A DNA stretch of 64,000 bases from Myxococcales bacterium. Lineage in GTDB: Bacteria; Myxococcota_A; Polyangia; Polyangiales; Polyangiaceae. The stretch is taken from assembly GCA_016706225.1 (NCBI GenBank), contig JADJKB010000021.1, positions 1,054,001-1,118,000 of the forward strand, written 5' to 3'. Both the position numbers and the translations under genes were made by a program. A model generated the notes under the pieces. The model saw only the letters and a list, made by a program, of their open reading frames with translations, was not told the origin of the DNA and made no database searches. Positions 35,401 through 43,537 of the stretch are shown here, piece by piece (position 1 is the stretch's first letter; each line of letters starts with the position of its first letter).

Positions 35401-35886
35401 CTCCCAGTCCTGGAACTTCACCAGGAACTGCTCGCGTGAGTCCTCCCACTCGAGCTCGCCCATGCGCATCAGCGCCTCGGCCATCTCTGGCTCGTCGTCG
35501 GGGGACTCGGTGATGAACTTGTCGAGCAGCTTCATCGCGTCCGCGCGCAGCTTCTTCGCCTTGGCCTGGTTCCTGACGATGCGCTGATCGATCTTCTTCA
35601 TCAGCGTGGCGCGCAACCGCTCCGGGATCTGCAGAGACAGCCGCACCTCGCGCTTGGCCTCGCGGGTCTTTTCCTTCTTCTTCTTGACCGTCGGCCGCTC
35701 GCGAACGCCGATCTGGCGTTCACCCTTGGGCTTGATGCGGCCCTTGTCGCCGGCTGCGGCCGGCACACTGGGCGCATCGTTCTCGTCGGCGAACGCGGCG
35801 CCAGCACTCAGCACGAGAACGAGGACGGTGCCAACGGACCAACGGCGGAGGGACGAACGATTCACGACGGCAGAGGAGCGTATCAC
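32440..35886 (-). CDS. Large periplasmic TPR protein, GltD/AgmU-like
   Basis: An 1148-residue exported protein with a signal peptide ending AAFADEND. A Lys/Arg-rich segment (PTVKKKKEKTREAKREV) is followed by a solenoid of many TPR or TPR-like units (FPEALGRFNKILEWFPKSR, YEEVLRYKDSELYDIALF, KAADHYLAAVRLDPKGP, AVRQFGLLVEKYPRGKYA, AIDSGNRFRKTYPRDEAA). The C-terminal 60 residues are a highly charged Lys/Asp/Glu tail with the repeated DKKSKDDKK pattern. Size, export and the coupled downstream TPR lipoprotein match the AgmU/GltD-AglT/GltE pair of the gliding apparatus. A generic outer-membrane assembly or scaffold role remains possible. Confidence 0.87.
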   Translation of the reverse strand: MIRSSAVVNRSSLRRWSVGTVLVLVLSAGAAFADENDAPSVPAAAGDKGRIKPKGERQIGVRERPTVKKKKEKTREAKREVRLSLQIPERLRATLMKKIDQRIVRNQAKAKKLRADAMKLLDKFITESPDDEPEMAEALMRMGELEWEDSREQFLVKFQDWEKRPTDQRGDPPNPDFTRPRARFLRVLKNYKTFEDYDLALYVDGFLANEEAKFPEALGRFNKILEWFPKSRFAPDAHMVRAEFEFTKEFPNYETAYKEYEEVLRYKDSELYDIALFKSAWCLWRLDRAEEAAKRFLAVFKATADGSAAKDGKKRSEIDELQAEALKNLVAVFVEDEKNSAEDMYKFLVKAGGDKFAGRIVRALAEALYDQAHYERGIEAYRLLLKLEPMAPDAYKFGLAVAQGHSTMESWSKLQDDYKWLLKEYVAPAPKSKQKPGAWVKAHGPKTVQAASDAIEKQLRDDAIGLHAKAQADKTSKGEFGGAVGLYEVYLTRFSQGKQAYDVHYNLAEIAFYRLEDANKAADHYLAAVRLDPKGPRSRDALYNALAALEFARYKEFEAKKAAGKKQEESPTDKKLTEAMELYIKTYPNDPDIPELLFRQGKLYYDYEVYDPAVRQFGLLVEKYPRGKYAEGAGELILDSFNKSKDYENIETWARRLKSAPAFIAPDKQKRLNGLIVVAVFKQGEQFAEAGKHDKAASAYLRAAKEFPTEPRAAQAAVNAEVEAKKGGDLETMKAAVAILIADHRQRDEAAQGAWLAANTFQEIGLFSEAADYHDVIAENFPKSDHHKDAAFNSVLLRTTVGDTQRAIDSGNRFRKTYPRDEAAEEVTFLMGKAYEKAEKWKDAAGIYDRYTHAAKTPNGQIEAYVRLASVRVKLGEEKAAGSALSRAMDTYKQRKSQLDDNGKYFAAKAKYMQGERILAEFEAVKVEGDVKQLKDRLKKKGELLKKAAETFLGTAEMAVAEWTTASLYQIGFTYETFTKALLNSPPPPSLSKEEQEIYKQQIDEFVVPIEERALEAYESGWKKALELGIFNSWTAKMRAALGRLNSELYPPLKEIGFELQSKGPAPLPPLIDGTRRTKGNRSEPYLIPAPELPEAKDKGKDEKKDDKKSKDDKKESAEKDADKKAEDAKSDEKPTLKGKGVKKGGKK

Positions 35887-35988
35887 GCCCTAGTCCTCGG
35901 GGGATCCCACGAGTAGGCCCAAGAAAAGCTGAAACGACCGCCGAAATCGCAGCCTTTGACCGCACCCCCGTGTCAGCCCGCTGCCGCG

Positions 35989-36951
35989 CTATTTGCACTT
36001 GTTCCCGCTGCACCAGCCGTTCTGACAGTCGCTGTTCTCGTTGCACGCGACTCCGTCCGCCAGCTTCGGCTCACACTTGCAGGCATCGCAGCGACCGCTG
36101 CCGCACTGACCGTCGTCGTCGCACTCGGCGCACTTCGAAAACACGTAACAATCGTTGACATCCACCGACGCCGGCGGGCCACATCTTCCGCTCGTGCAGT
36201 CGCTGTCTTCGTTGCACACCGCACCAAAGGTCAGCTTCGGCTCGCACTTGCAGGCGTCGCAGCGCCCGCTCGGGCACTGGTTGTTTGCGTCGCAGTCAGC
36301 ACACTTGCTGGCAACGAAGCAGTCGTTGGGAGCCGTGAACGTCAACGGCCCACATTTCTTGCTCGTGCAATCGCTACTTTCATTGCACACCGCACCGAAT
36401 GCCAAGCTGGGCTCACACTTGCAAGCGTCGCAACGTCCGCTACCACACTGGCCGTCGTCGTCGCACTCCGCGCACTTGCCGAAGACGTAACAGTCGTTCG
36501 GGTCCGCGCTGACCAGCGGTCCGCAATGACCTTGACAGCAAGCGACGTCGCCGCTGCAGACCGCACCCACCACGCCGCAGGCGGCGCCAGTTCCTCCACT
36601 GCCGCCGGTCGCAACACCGCCCGTGCCGCCGCTCGCGACACCGCCCGTGCCGCCGAGCGCAATACCACCCGAACCGCCGCTCAGACCGCCGCCGGTTCCG
36701 CCGGCGAGCACACCGCCGCTGCCTGCGGTGCCCGCCGCGCCGGCCTGCCCATCTTCGGAGGCGTCACCGGCGTCGACCCCTGCGACTCCGCCCAGGCCAC
36801 CCGTCCCCCAAGCGCCGCCCGTGGTACTGACGCTGCCCCCGGCGCCGCCCCCGGCGTCGGGGCCACCCGACGCGGCGCCCGTCTCCTCCAGACCGCAGCG
36901 CAGACAGAGGGCCATTGCCACCCCAAGTCCCATGCGCTGCCACTGGGTCAT
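35989..36951 (-). CDS. Lipoprotein with three Cys-rich repeats
   Basis: A 320-residue lipoprotein (LCLRCG, Cys about 19). A Gly/Ala/Thr linker of about 100 residues leads to three near-identical repeats of about 53 residues, each with GAVCNExSDCTS, a CGP motif, NDCYV or NDCFV, KCAECDDDGQC and SGRCDACKCEP. The last repeat is truncated to CNENSDCQNGWCSGNKC. The high similarity of the copies suggests recent duplication. No known family beyond Cys-rich myxobacterial exoproteins. Divergent from the vWA gene across 57 bp. Confidence 0.85.
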   Translation of the reverse strand: MTQWQRMGLGVAMALCLRCGLEETGAASGGPDAGGGAGGSVSTTGGAWGTGGLGGVAGVDAGDASEDGQAGAAGTAGSGGVLAGGTGGGLSGGSGGIALGGTGGVASGGTGGVATGGSGGTGAACGVVGAVCSGDVACCQGHCGPLVSADPNDCYVFGKCAECDDDGQCGSGRCDACKCEPSLAFGAVCNESSDCTSKKCGPLTFTAPNDCFVASKCADCDANNQCPSGRCDACKCEPKLTFGAVCNEDSDCTSGRCGPPASVDVNDCYVFSKCAECDDDGQCGSGRCDACKCEPKLADGVACNENSDCQNGWCSGNKCK

Positions 36952-37008
36952 CGCCGCGGATTCTAGCAGGAAAGGGAACTCCGAGCCGTCGGGGCTGTCA
37001 GTCGCCGG

Positions 37009-39003
37009 GTGAGCGGGAAAAGCACGCGTCTCGGGCTCTTGGTTCTCTGTTCAGCGGTCAGCGCGAGCGCACAGGACAACGTGCACGGCACTCGCAGCGA
37101 GAAGCTCTACGAGCGCAAACACGAGGTCGAGGTCAGTGTGCACCGCGGTTACGCCGAGCTGCGTGTGCGGCGCTCGGTCGAAAACCAAGGAGCACGCCAC
37201 GACCAGGCGATGTTCTGGCTGACACTGCCGGACGGTGCCGCTGCCACCGGGCTCAAGACCCTCGGAAGCGTTGCCGGTCGCCCCGTGTGGTTCGCCGGCG
37301 AGCTGATGGAAGCGGAGGCGGCCGCGGCGAAGTACAAAGAGCTGACGGGGATCGGAGGGTACTATCCAAAGGATCCGGCGCTGCTCTCGTGGCGCCACCA
37401 AGGACAGCTGCTGCTTCAGGTCTTTCCTGTCGCGCCCGACACTTCCAAGTCCGTCGAGTACACGCTGCTCGTCCCGACCCACTACGAGCGTGGGGCGCAC
37501 CGCTACGTACTACCTGGCCTCGGCACGACCGAGCTCGCTGCCCAGGTGAGCCTCGCTGCAGCCGCGCGCGGGGACAAGCTGCTGATGGACGACAGACCCG
37601 CGGCGAAGGGCGCCAACGTTCGCGCAGCGCTCGGGGCCACGACCGAGCTCGGCCTCGTCCCCAAGACCACGGAGCCGGTCGGCGGCGAGCTCGCGGTGTC
37701 AGCGGCCGGTTCGCGTTTCGTCACGCATTTCTCCATCGAGGCGGCGCCCCGTGTCGCCAAGGTCCCCCGCGCCGCTCAAATCGTGGTGCTCCTGGACGCC
37801 TCGCGCTCCCTCTCGAGCGACCTCCTGGCCGCCGAACAGGCCGCCCTGTCGGCCTATTTGTCCCACTTTCCAGACGCTAGCGTGGAGGTCATCAGCTTCG
37901 ATCGCAAGCTGCACCGACGCTACGGCGCGTTCGTCCCCGTGGCGCGAGCCCGCAGCGATCTCACGACACAGAAGATCGAGCAGAAGAACGGCAGCGCCAT
38001 CGACGCCGCGCTCGCCGAGGCGGAATCCATCTTGGCTGCCGCCCCCGCTGGCCGCGCCCGGCGCCTGGTGTTGGTCAGCGATGCCATCGTGCGTTCCAAG
38101 CTCAAGCCGGAGCGCATTCGCGCGGCGCTCGGCGCAAGCGGTGCGGTGGCTCACATCGGCGTCCTCCGCAGTCGCGGCGTCAGCCTCTCGCGCGACGACA
38201 CTCACGCCTGGGCGGACGCCGTCGCAAGGACCGGCGGGTTGGTCTGGCAAGCGAGTGCCAGCGACGCGCGGAGCGACAGCAAGCGAATGGCGAGCGTGTA
38301 CGAGGAGTGGGCCCGCCCCCTGCGCATCGATCACTTGAAGTTGTACTCACCCGATCTCGAGATGGGCGCAATCACGGAGCCGCCGCAGAGCCTCGACGAG
38401 GGGCAGGGTTATGAACAGCTCCTCATGAGCCAGCGCGACGTGGCCTGGGTTCGCGTCGAGGGCCAGCTCTGGTCGAAATCGGTCCAGCACGTCGTTCATG
38501 CCGACGCCGCGGCGGGCAAGCGCTGGGCGGCGCTCGTGTTCGGCAGCCCCCTCTGGAGCGAGCTCACCGAGCCCGAGATGATGCAGCTCGCGCTCGCCGG
38601 CGGCGCGGTGAGCCCCGTCACCAGCTACCTCGCGATCGAGCCGGGTGTGCGCCCGTCGACGGAGGGACTCGAGCGAAGTGAGAGCGGGATGGGTTCGGGA
38701 TTCGGCCGGGCGCCGCAGCTGCGTATGGGTGCCACGTCAGCGTCGGGGCGAGCGCCCCCGCTCGATCGCGAACAGTGGCTGCGGGACACACTCGAGCCGA
38801 CCTTCATCGCTTGCGGCGGCACGGCCGATAGCGCGAGTGTCTCGCTGGAGACGACGTTCGCCGAGGTCGTCGACGTCACCCGAGTCGAGCTCAGCACGTC
38901 GGCGGACCCGCTGCTCCAACGCTGCCTCTCGGAAGCGGTCTGGGACCTGGTCTTGCCCCCCCAATTCGACGAGGAGTGGACGACCTGGATGGTCCAACTC
39001 TGA
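37009..39003 (+). CDS. VIT and von Willebrand A domain secreted protein
   Basis: A 664-residue protein with GTG start and a signal peptide (cleavage near VSASAQ). Residues about 30-160 form a VIT domain (ELRVRRSVENQGARHDQAMFWLTLPDGA...). A vWA domain follows at about 255-420 with the partial MIDAS motif IVVLLDASRSLS, STLxxG-like elements and LVLVSDAIV. The C-terminal 240 residues contain no recognised domain. VIT-vWA proteins resemble inter-alpha-trypsin inhibitor heavy chains and in bacteria are surface or periplasmic proteins of unclear function. There is no lipobox. Confidence 0.87.
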   Translation: MSGKSTRLGLLVLCSAVSASAQDNVHGTRSEKLYERKHEVEVSVHRGYAELRVRRSVENQGARHDQAMFWLTLPDGAAATGLKTLGSVAGRPVWFAGELMEAEAAAAKYKELTGIGGYYPKDPALLSWRHQGQLLLQVFPVAPDTSKSVEYTLLVPTHYERGAHRYVLPGLGTTELAAQVSLAAAARGDKLLMDDRPAAKGANVRAALGATTELGLVPKTTEPVGGELAVSAAGSRFVTHFSIEAAPRVAKVPRAAQIVVLLDASRSLSSDLLAAEQAALSAYLSHFPDASVEVISFDRKLHRRYGAFVPVARARSDLTTQKIEQKNGSAIDAALAEAESILAAAPAGRARRLVLVSDAIVRSKLKPERIRAALGASGAVAHIGVLRSRGVSLSRDDTHAWADAVARTGGLVWQASASDARSDSKRMASVYEEWARPLRIDHLKLYSPDLEMGAITEPPQSLDEGQGYEQLLMSQRDVAWVRVEGQLWSKSVQHVVHADAAAGKRWAALVFGSPLWSELTEPEMMQLALAGGAVSPVTSYLAIEPGVRPSTEGLERSESGMGSGFGRAPQLRMGATSASGRAPPLDREQWLRDTLEPTFIACGGTADSASVSLETTFAEVVDVTRVELSTSADPLLQRCLSEAVWDLVLPPQFDEEWTTWMVQL

Positions 39004-39167
39004 CGCCGAGCGGCCGGCGTCCGCCACAATTCGGGGAGAATCTGGCGGATTTCTCCCGAAATCCGGGCGCTCGACGAAAAGCGTGCCCGGTTGCACCATC
39101 ACCCCTTCCCTTTCGTCAAACGCCCGAGGCTATAGTCTGCGCGCCTCGTTCATTCGGGAGGAATGTC

Positions 39168-39872
39168 ATGCATCTGCGTACTGCCCTGCTTGGTTTTTTC
39201 ATGGTTGCAGCGACGACCAGCGTCGCCTGCGTGGTCCACAACAATCCAGCCCCGGCACAGCCCGCGGCGCCCGCGGCGCCTGCGGCGCCCGCCGCCGCGC
39301 CTGCCGCGACGCCGACCGCGGCACCGACGACGCCCGCACCGGCGGTCGACGATCCCAATGCCGACATCCCTGCCGACTCCGAGGACGCCGCGCCGGTCGC
39401 GGATGCTCTGCCACCGCAGCAGCCCGTGGACGCGCCACCGGCTACGCAGGGTATGCCCGAAGAGCTCGCCGTCGGTGTGGCTGCAGGACGACCGAAGGGC
39501 ATCGAGCCCGGCGCGCCGGCTGCCTTCTGGATCTGGCGCAACGCCGCCGGTATCTGGAAGCTCCGCACCACCACCGCCAAGAAGCTCCACGAGTTCCGCG
39601 GCCGAGTGAAGGGTGTGCAGAAGCCCATCGGCAAGGTCCACCCATCCCGCACCGAGTTCGGTGACCGCATCAAGCGTGGCACCGGTGGTGAGGTCTTGTT
39701 CCGTTTCAGCACCAAGGGGCACGTCGACGGCTTCGACTTCCGCGCGCCGAAGGACAGCTGTGTTCGCTTCGATCTGCAGCTCGACTCGGGCGCAACGGCG
39801 AAGAAGGTGATGATCGGCAAGGACTCGGTCTCGCCGAAGACGAACCACTTCACGGTCTGCCCGGCAAAATGA
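39168..39872 (+). CDS. Pro/Ala-linker lipoprotein, unknown C-terminal domain
   Basis: A 234-residue lipoprotein with lipobox TSVAC (Cys21) and a long Pro/Ala-rich linker (residues 25-110). A GGGAGGAATG site precedes the start. The C-terminal 120 residues form a compact beta domain (AFWIWRNAAGIWKLRTTTAKK, GEVLFRFSTKGHVDGFDF, CVRFDLQLDSGATAKKVMIG) with a Cys pair. Family not recognised. Followed by two hairpins, the second a strong intrinsic terminator. Confidence 0.78.
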   Translation: MHLRTALLGFFMVAATTSVACVVHNNPAPAQPAAPAAPAAPAAAPAATPTAAPTTPAPAVDDPNADIPADSEDAAPVADALPPQQPVDAPPATQGMPEELAVGVAAGRPKGIEPGAPAAFWIWRNAAGIWKLRTTTAKKLHEFRGRVKGVQKPIGKVHPSRTEFGDRIKRGTGGEVLFRFSTKGHVDGFDFRAPKDSCVRFDLQLDSGATAKKVMIGKDSVSPKTNHFTVCPAK

Positions 39873-39904
39873 TGTTCGGTTCCTCGCGCGAAGCGAGGAC
39901 AGGT

Positions 39905-39938
39905 GCGGCGCCCCGAAACGGGCGCCGCGCTCTTTTTG
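39905..39938 (+). terminator. Strong rho-independent terminator
   Basis: GCGGCGCCC pairs with GGGCGCCGC around CGAAAC and is followed by GCTCTTTTTG. A smaller hairpin (TCCTCGC/GCGAGGA) precedes it at 39881-39899. It ends the Pro/Ala-linker lipoprotein gene. Confidence 0.85.
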
Positions 39939-39992
39939 TGGGGGAAGGGCGAGGAACGTCGGCCGGCGCCAATCGGGGTTACACTCCCCGCC

Positions 39993-41780
39993 GTGAAACG
40001 CATCGGAGTGACGCTCTTGTCGTGTCTGCTGGCGACGGCGTGCAGCGATGAAGACCCTGAGAAAGGCCCGGAAGATCCCTGCAACCTCCCGACGCCCAGC
40101 ATCGCCACGCCACCGCTCTCGACGCCGCGCTGGGCCTTCCAGCCCTGGATCAGCAAGGACATTTCGAGCGCCGACGACACCCGCGAGTTCGTGAAGGGGT
40201 TTCGCGACCGCGACATCCCCGTCGGCGCCGTCGTGCTCGATAGCCCGTGGGAGACCCAGTACAACACCTTCGTACCGAACCCCGAGCGTTATCCAGGCTT
40301 CGCTGAGATGGTCAGCGATCTGCATCAACAAGACATCCGCGTGGTGCTGTGGGTGACGCAGATGGTCAACGTATCGTCCTACGACTTCGAGCCGGGCGGA
40401 GACTCGTACGTCGGAGCGAGCCCTAACCTGGAAGAGGGCGAGCGTTGTGGTTTCTTCGTCAACGAAGCCGAGCGCTACCAGTGGTGGAAGGGCAGCGGCG
40501 CAGCCCTCGACTTCTTCAACCCGAAGGCGGTGGCCTGGTGGCACAAACAGCAGGACCCGCTCTACGCCCAGGGCATCGACGGCTGGAAGCTCGACTTCGG
40601 CGAGCAGTACATCAACAGCGACCCAATCGTGACCGCCGCAGGGGACAAGAATCGGCAGGAGTATTCGGAGGAGTACTACCGCGACTACTTCGCCTATGGC
40701 CGCAAACGCCGCGGCGACGAGTTCGTCACCATGGTGCGGCCGTATGATCGCTCGTACGGATTTCCTGGTCGCTTCTACGCGCGCGCGGAGCACGCGCCCG
40801 TCGCTTGGGTCGGGGACAACCGCCGTGACTATGTCGGCCTGGCGGACGCGCTCGACCACCTCTTCCGCTCTGCCCGGGCGGGTTATTCGAACATCGGCTC
40901 GGACATCGGTGGCTACCTGGACGCCGACGACGAAGACTTGCTGGGTGCGAAGCTCCCCTTCGACGGCCTGGTGTTCGCGCGCTGGACGGCGGTCGGGGCT
41001 CTGACGCCGTTCATGCAGCTCCACGGGCGCGCCAACATCACCCCCTGGACCGTGCCGGACCACGTCGATGAGACCGTGGCGCTGTATCGGTACTGGGCAA
41101 CCCTGCACCGAGAGCTGGTCCCGTTCTTCTACTCACTGAGTGAAGAAGCACTCGAGGGTGGGCCAGTCGCGATGCAGCCCCTTGGTGACGAATCCAGCTG
41201 GGCGGGCGACTACCGGTATCAGCTGGGCGACGCCTTCCTGGTAGCGCCGATCCTCGACACCTCGGGCGTACGGGACGTCGACCTGCCGTCGGGAGCGCGT
41301 TGGCTCGACTTCTGGCAGCTCGACGGCGCGTGGCTCGACGGCGGCCAGACCTTGAAGGCCGTGAGCCAGCCGGATCGGGCGAGGGTCCCGCTCTACGTCC
41401 GCGAAGGCGCCATCGTGCCGCTGGCCGTCGAGAGCGAGGTGACCGCGATGGGCAGCTCAGCGCAGGCGGGTCAGCTGACGCTGCTCGTTTTTCCCGCACC
41501 GACCCAGACCCAATTCGTCATTCACGATGCGGACGACTTGACCACGATCGTCGGCGCGAAGCTCGGTGAGCTGATGCTCTCGCGTCGCGCGACCACCGTC
41601 ACCGCTCGCGTCCGCGTCGAGGCAGAACCGAGCGCCGTGCAGCTCGATGGCACTGCGCTGCCGGCCGCGAGCGACAAAGCTCAGCTGGACGCCCAGCCGA
41701 GCGGCTGGTTCTTCGAGGCGAAGGCCCGCATCTTGTGGGTGAAGGTCGACAAGGGCGGCGCGGCGTCGGTGACGTGGTGA
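39993..41780 (+). CDS. Glycoside hydrolase family 31 lipoprotein
   Basis: A 595-residue lipoprotein (GTG start; lipobox LATAC, Cys17) with a GH31 catalytic domain. GH31 enzymes are retaining alpha-glucosidases, alpha-xylosidases or related. Visible signatures are VGAVVLDSPWE, the nucleophile motif DGWKLDFGE (Asp201), the acid/base region VAWVGDN (Asp275), and SNIGSDIGGY. A C-terminal beta domain carries RVPLYVREGAIVPLA. The substrate cannot be told from sequence; transglycosidase activity is possible. It is anchored outside the cell, so digestion of an external glycan is inferred. No transporter for sugar uptake is nearby. Confidence 0.92.
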   Translation: MKRIGVTLLSCLLATACSDEDPEKGPEDPCNLPTPSIATPPLSTPRWAFQPWISKDISSADDTREFVKGFRDRDIPVGAVVLDSPWETQYNTFVPNPERYPGFAEMVSDLHQQDIRVVLWVTQMVNVSSYDFEPGGDSYVGASPNLEEGERCGFFVNEAERYQWWKGSGAALDFFNPKAVAWWHKQQDPLYAQGIDGWKLDFGEQYINSDPIVTAAGDKNRQEYSEEYYRDYFAYGRKRRGDEFVTMVRPYDRSYGFPGRFYARAEHAPVAWVGDNRRDYVGLADALDHLFRSARAGYSNIGSDIGGYLDADDEDLLGAKLPFDGLVFARWTAVGALTPFMQLHGRANITPWTVPDHVDETVALYRYWATLHRELVPFFYSLSEEALEGGPVAMQPLGDESSWAGDYRYQLGDAFLVAPILDTSGVRDVDLPSGARWLDFWQLDGAWLDGGQTLKAVSQPDRARVPLYVREGAIVPLAVESEVTAMGSSAQAGQLTLLVFPAPTQTQFVIHDADDLTTIVGAKLGELMLSRRATTVTARVRVEAEPSAVQLDGTALPAASDKAQLDAQPSGWFFEAKARILWVKVDKGGAASVTW

Positions 41781-41849
41781 GCCGTCGTAGGTGACGACCT
41801 TTGCTTGCACCCGACGGCGCGCGCTGGCGCCGGAGCAGCGGACACGCGT

Positions 41850-42257
41850 TCACGCCTGTTTTGCTGCCGCGATGTGCTTCGCCGTGTCCACGTAGTGTCT
41901 GAAGTTCGACACCTTGCCGGCCGCGTCGAAGGTCCACAGGTGGAGCTCCTCGTCGCGCATCAGCCCGCCGGGGGTCTCGACCGAGATCGCAATCTCGGCG
42001 ACGACCTTGTTGCCCCCCGCCATCAGCCCGAGCACCTGGAACTCGGTGATCTTCATCGCACCCACCGCCTTGAAGAACTCCCCGACACCCGCCTTGCCAG
42101 TGCGCTTGATCAGGTAGGGGACACGGGCCTTGTGAGCGCTGTTGTCGGCAAAGTCCTCCCAGCGCACGTCGTCGGCCACGTGGGCCAAGATCGCTGGTAC
42201 GTCCCCCTTGCCGAACGCCGAATAGATCGTCGAAACCGTTGCCAGATGATCACTCAT
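41850..42257 (-). CDS. SnoaL-like/NTF2-fold protein
   Basis: A 135-residue NTF2-fold protein of the SnoaL-like class: VSTIYSAFGKGDVPAILAHV, DDVRWEDFADN, GVGEFFKAVGAMKITEFQVL and the closing LHLWTFDAAGKVSNFRHYVD. Such proteins are small cytoplasmic isomerases or hydratases or non-enzymatic binders; no specific substrate is indicated. It is convergent with the GH31 gene and divergent from the radical SAM gene. Confidence 0.87.
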   Translation of the reverse strand: MSDHLATVSTIYSAFGKGDVPAILAHVADDVRWEDFADNSAHKARVPYLIKRTGKAGVGEFFKAVGAMKITEFQVLGLMAGGNKVVAEIAISVETPGGLMRDEELHLWTFDAAGKVSNFRHYVDTAKHIAAAKQA

Positions 42258-42403
42258 GAAGAACCCTCCGTCGTGTACCTACGAACGACGGACCAACCCG
42301 GATCACCCGCTTTTTCACCAGCCGGGCGAGCGATGCAACGCCGCGAATTGGTTCGCATCCGCTTGGACGCATGTGCCGCTAGCTTGCTCGTGAGGGTAAC
42401 GTT

Positions 42404-43474
42404 GTGTCACTTTCCGTCGCCATGTTCGGCAAGCCGGGCTCCCTCGAATACCCGCGGATGGTCTCGATCGAGACCACCAACCACTGCAACGCGAAGTGCG
42501 TGTTCTGCCCGAACAACGCCCTCGCGCGTGACAAGGGCCCGATGGAGCAGGCGCTGTTCGAGAAGATCGTCGAAGAGTGCCGAGAGTTTCCGCTCCCAGC
42601 CATCGAGCCGTTCTTGCAGGGTGATCCGTTCTCGGACCCCAAGATCCTGGAGCGGCTAGAGCTGATCCGCCGCCGCCTGCCCGACACCAAGCTGCGCCTC
42701 TACACCAACGGCTACGGCATGGCGCCGAAGAAGATCGACGCGATGCTCGGCATGGGCATCGATCACCTGTACGTCAGCGTGAACACGCTCGACAAAGACA
42801 AGTATCGCCAGGTGATGGGCATTCCCCTGCAGCGGACCCTCGACAACCTGGCCTACCTCACCGAGCCCTCGCGCCGCAGTCGGGTGGCAAACAAGATCAC
42901 GTTCCGCATGACCCGCCTGGGGGACACGACCCTCCAGGAACAGGACGACTTCGTTCGTTACTGCAAAGAGCGCGGCGTGCAGTGCTTCATCGTGGGTCTG
43001 TTCAACTACAAAGGCGACATCAACAGCGGGCTGCCGGTGCCCAGCTACGGCTGCGAGCACGTCGCCCGCCTGGACATCCTCGCGAGCGGCCGGGTCACCC
43101 TTTGCTGCATGGACCAGGACGGCCAATACGGCTGGGCGGATCTGAACGAGATGAGCGTGCTCGAAGCGTTCAACCACCCGTCGGCCGTGAAGTACCGACA
43201 CATGCACAAGAGCGGCAAGCGCCGTGAGATCGATCCCTGCGGCACCTGCAACAACTTCTGGCCGGGCTTTCACGGCCTGTCGGCGCTCGAAGCGGCACGG
43301 ACCGGCATCGAGTACTGCACGTACATGGCGCGCCATCGCCCCAACGGTCGCAAGGCCCCGCGTGGCGAGGGCACGACCGCCGACGGACTGGTTCAGCTCA
43401 CGAAGAAACACGCGGCGGCCGCAGCGGCCGGCAACTATCGCGACGCGCAGAGCAAAGACGCGCCCGCGGAGTGA
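42404..43474 (+). CDS. Radical SAM protein with SPASM-like domain
   Basis: A 356-residue radical SAM enzyme with GTG start. The CxxxCxxC cluster motif is CNAKCVFC at residues 28-35, followed by RLYTNGYG and the barrel core. C-terminal cysteines (GCEH, CCMDQDG, DPCGTCNNF) resemble a SPASM auxiliary iron-sulfur domain. SPASM enzymes typically modify peptides or act in cofactor synthesis; no precursor peptide or partner is adjacent. The neighbouring SnoaL-like gene is divergent. Substrate unknown. Confidence 0.9.
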   Translation: MSLSVAMFGKPGSLEYPRMVSIETTNHCNAKCVFCPNNALARDKGPMEQALFEKIVEECREFPLPAIEPFLQGDPFSDPKILERLELIRRRLPDTKLRLYTNGYGMAPKKIDAMLGMGIDHLYVSVNTLDKDKYRQVMGIPLQRTLDNLAYLTEPSRRSRVANKITFRMTRLGDTTLQEQDDFVRYCKERGVQCFIVGLFNYKGDINSGLPVPSYGCEHVARLDILASGRVTLCCMDQDGQYGWADLNEMSVLEAFNHPSAVKYRHMHKSGKRREIDPCGTCNNFWPGFHGLSALEAARTGIEYCTYMARHRPNGRKAPRGEGTTADGLVQLTKKHAAAAAAGNYRDAQSKDAPAE

Positions 43475-43504
43475 GCTTCAGCCCGATCTTTGCCGAGTGA
43501 CGCC

Positions 43505-43522
43505 GGCCGCGTTGCCGCGGCC
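43505..43522. terminator. GC-rich hairpin between convergent genes
   Basis: GGCCGCG pairs with CGCGGCC around TTGC in the 63-bp gap between convergent genes; no T tract. Confidence 0.5.
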
Positions 43523-43537
43523 CGAGCCCCTACGAGC

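Noticed and set aside
33808..35439. Plus-strand open frame opposite the large TPR protein
   Set aside because: Leu/Val/Arg-rich antisense translation of Lys/Glu/Ala-rich TPR sequence, with no independent features.
39150..41108. Minus-strand open frame of about 650 codons over the GH31 region
   Set aside because: The plus strand encodes GH31 catalytic motifs; the minus frame is a codon-position shadow and crosses a terminator and another real gene.
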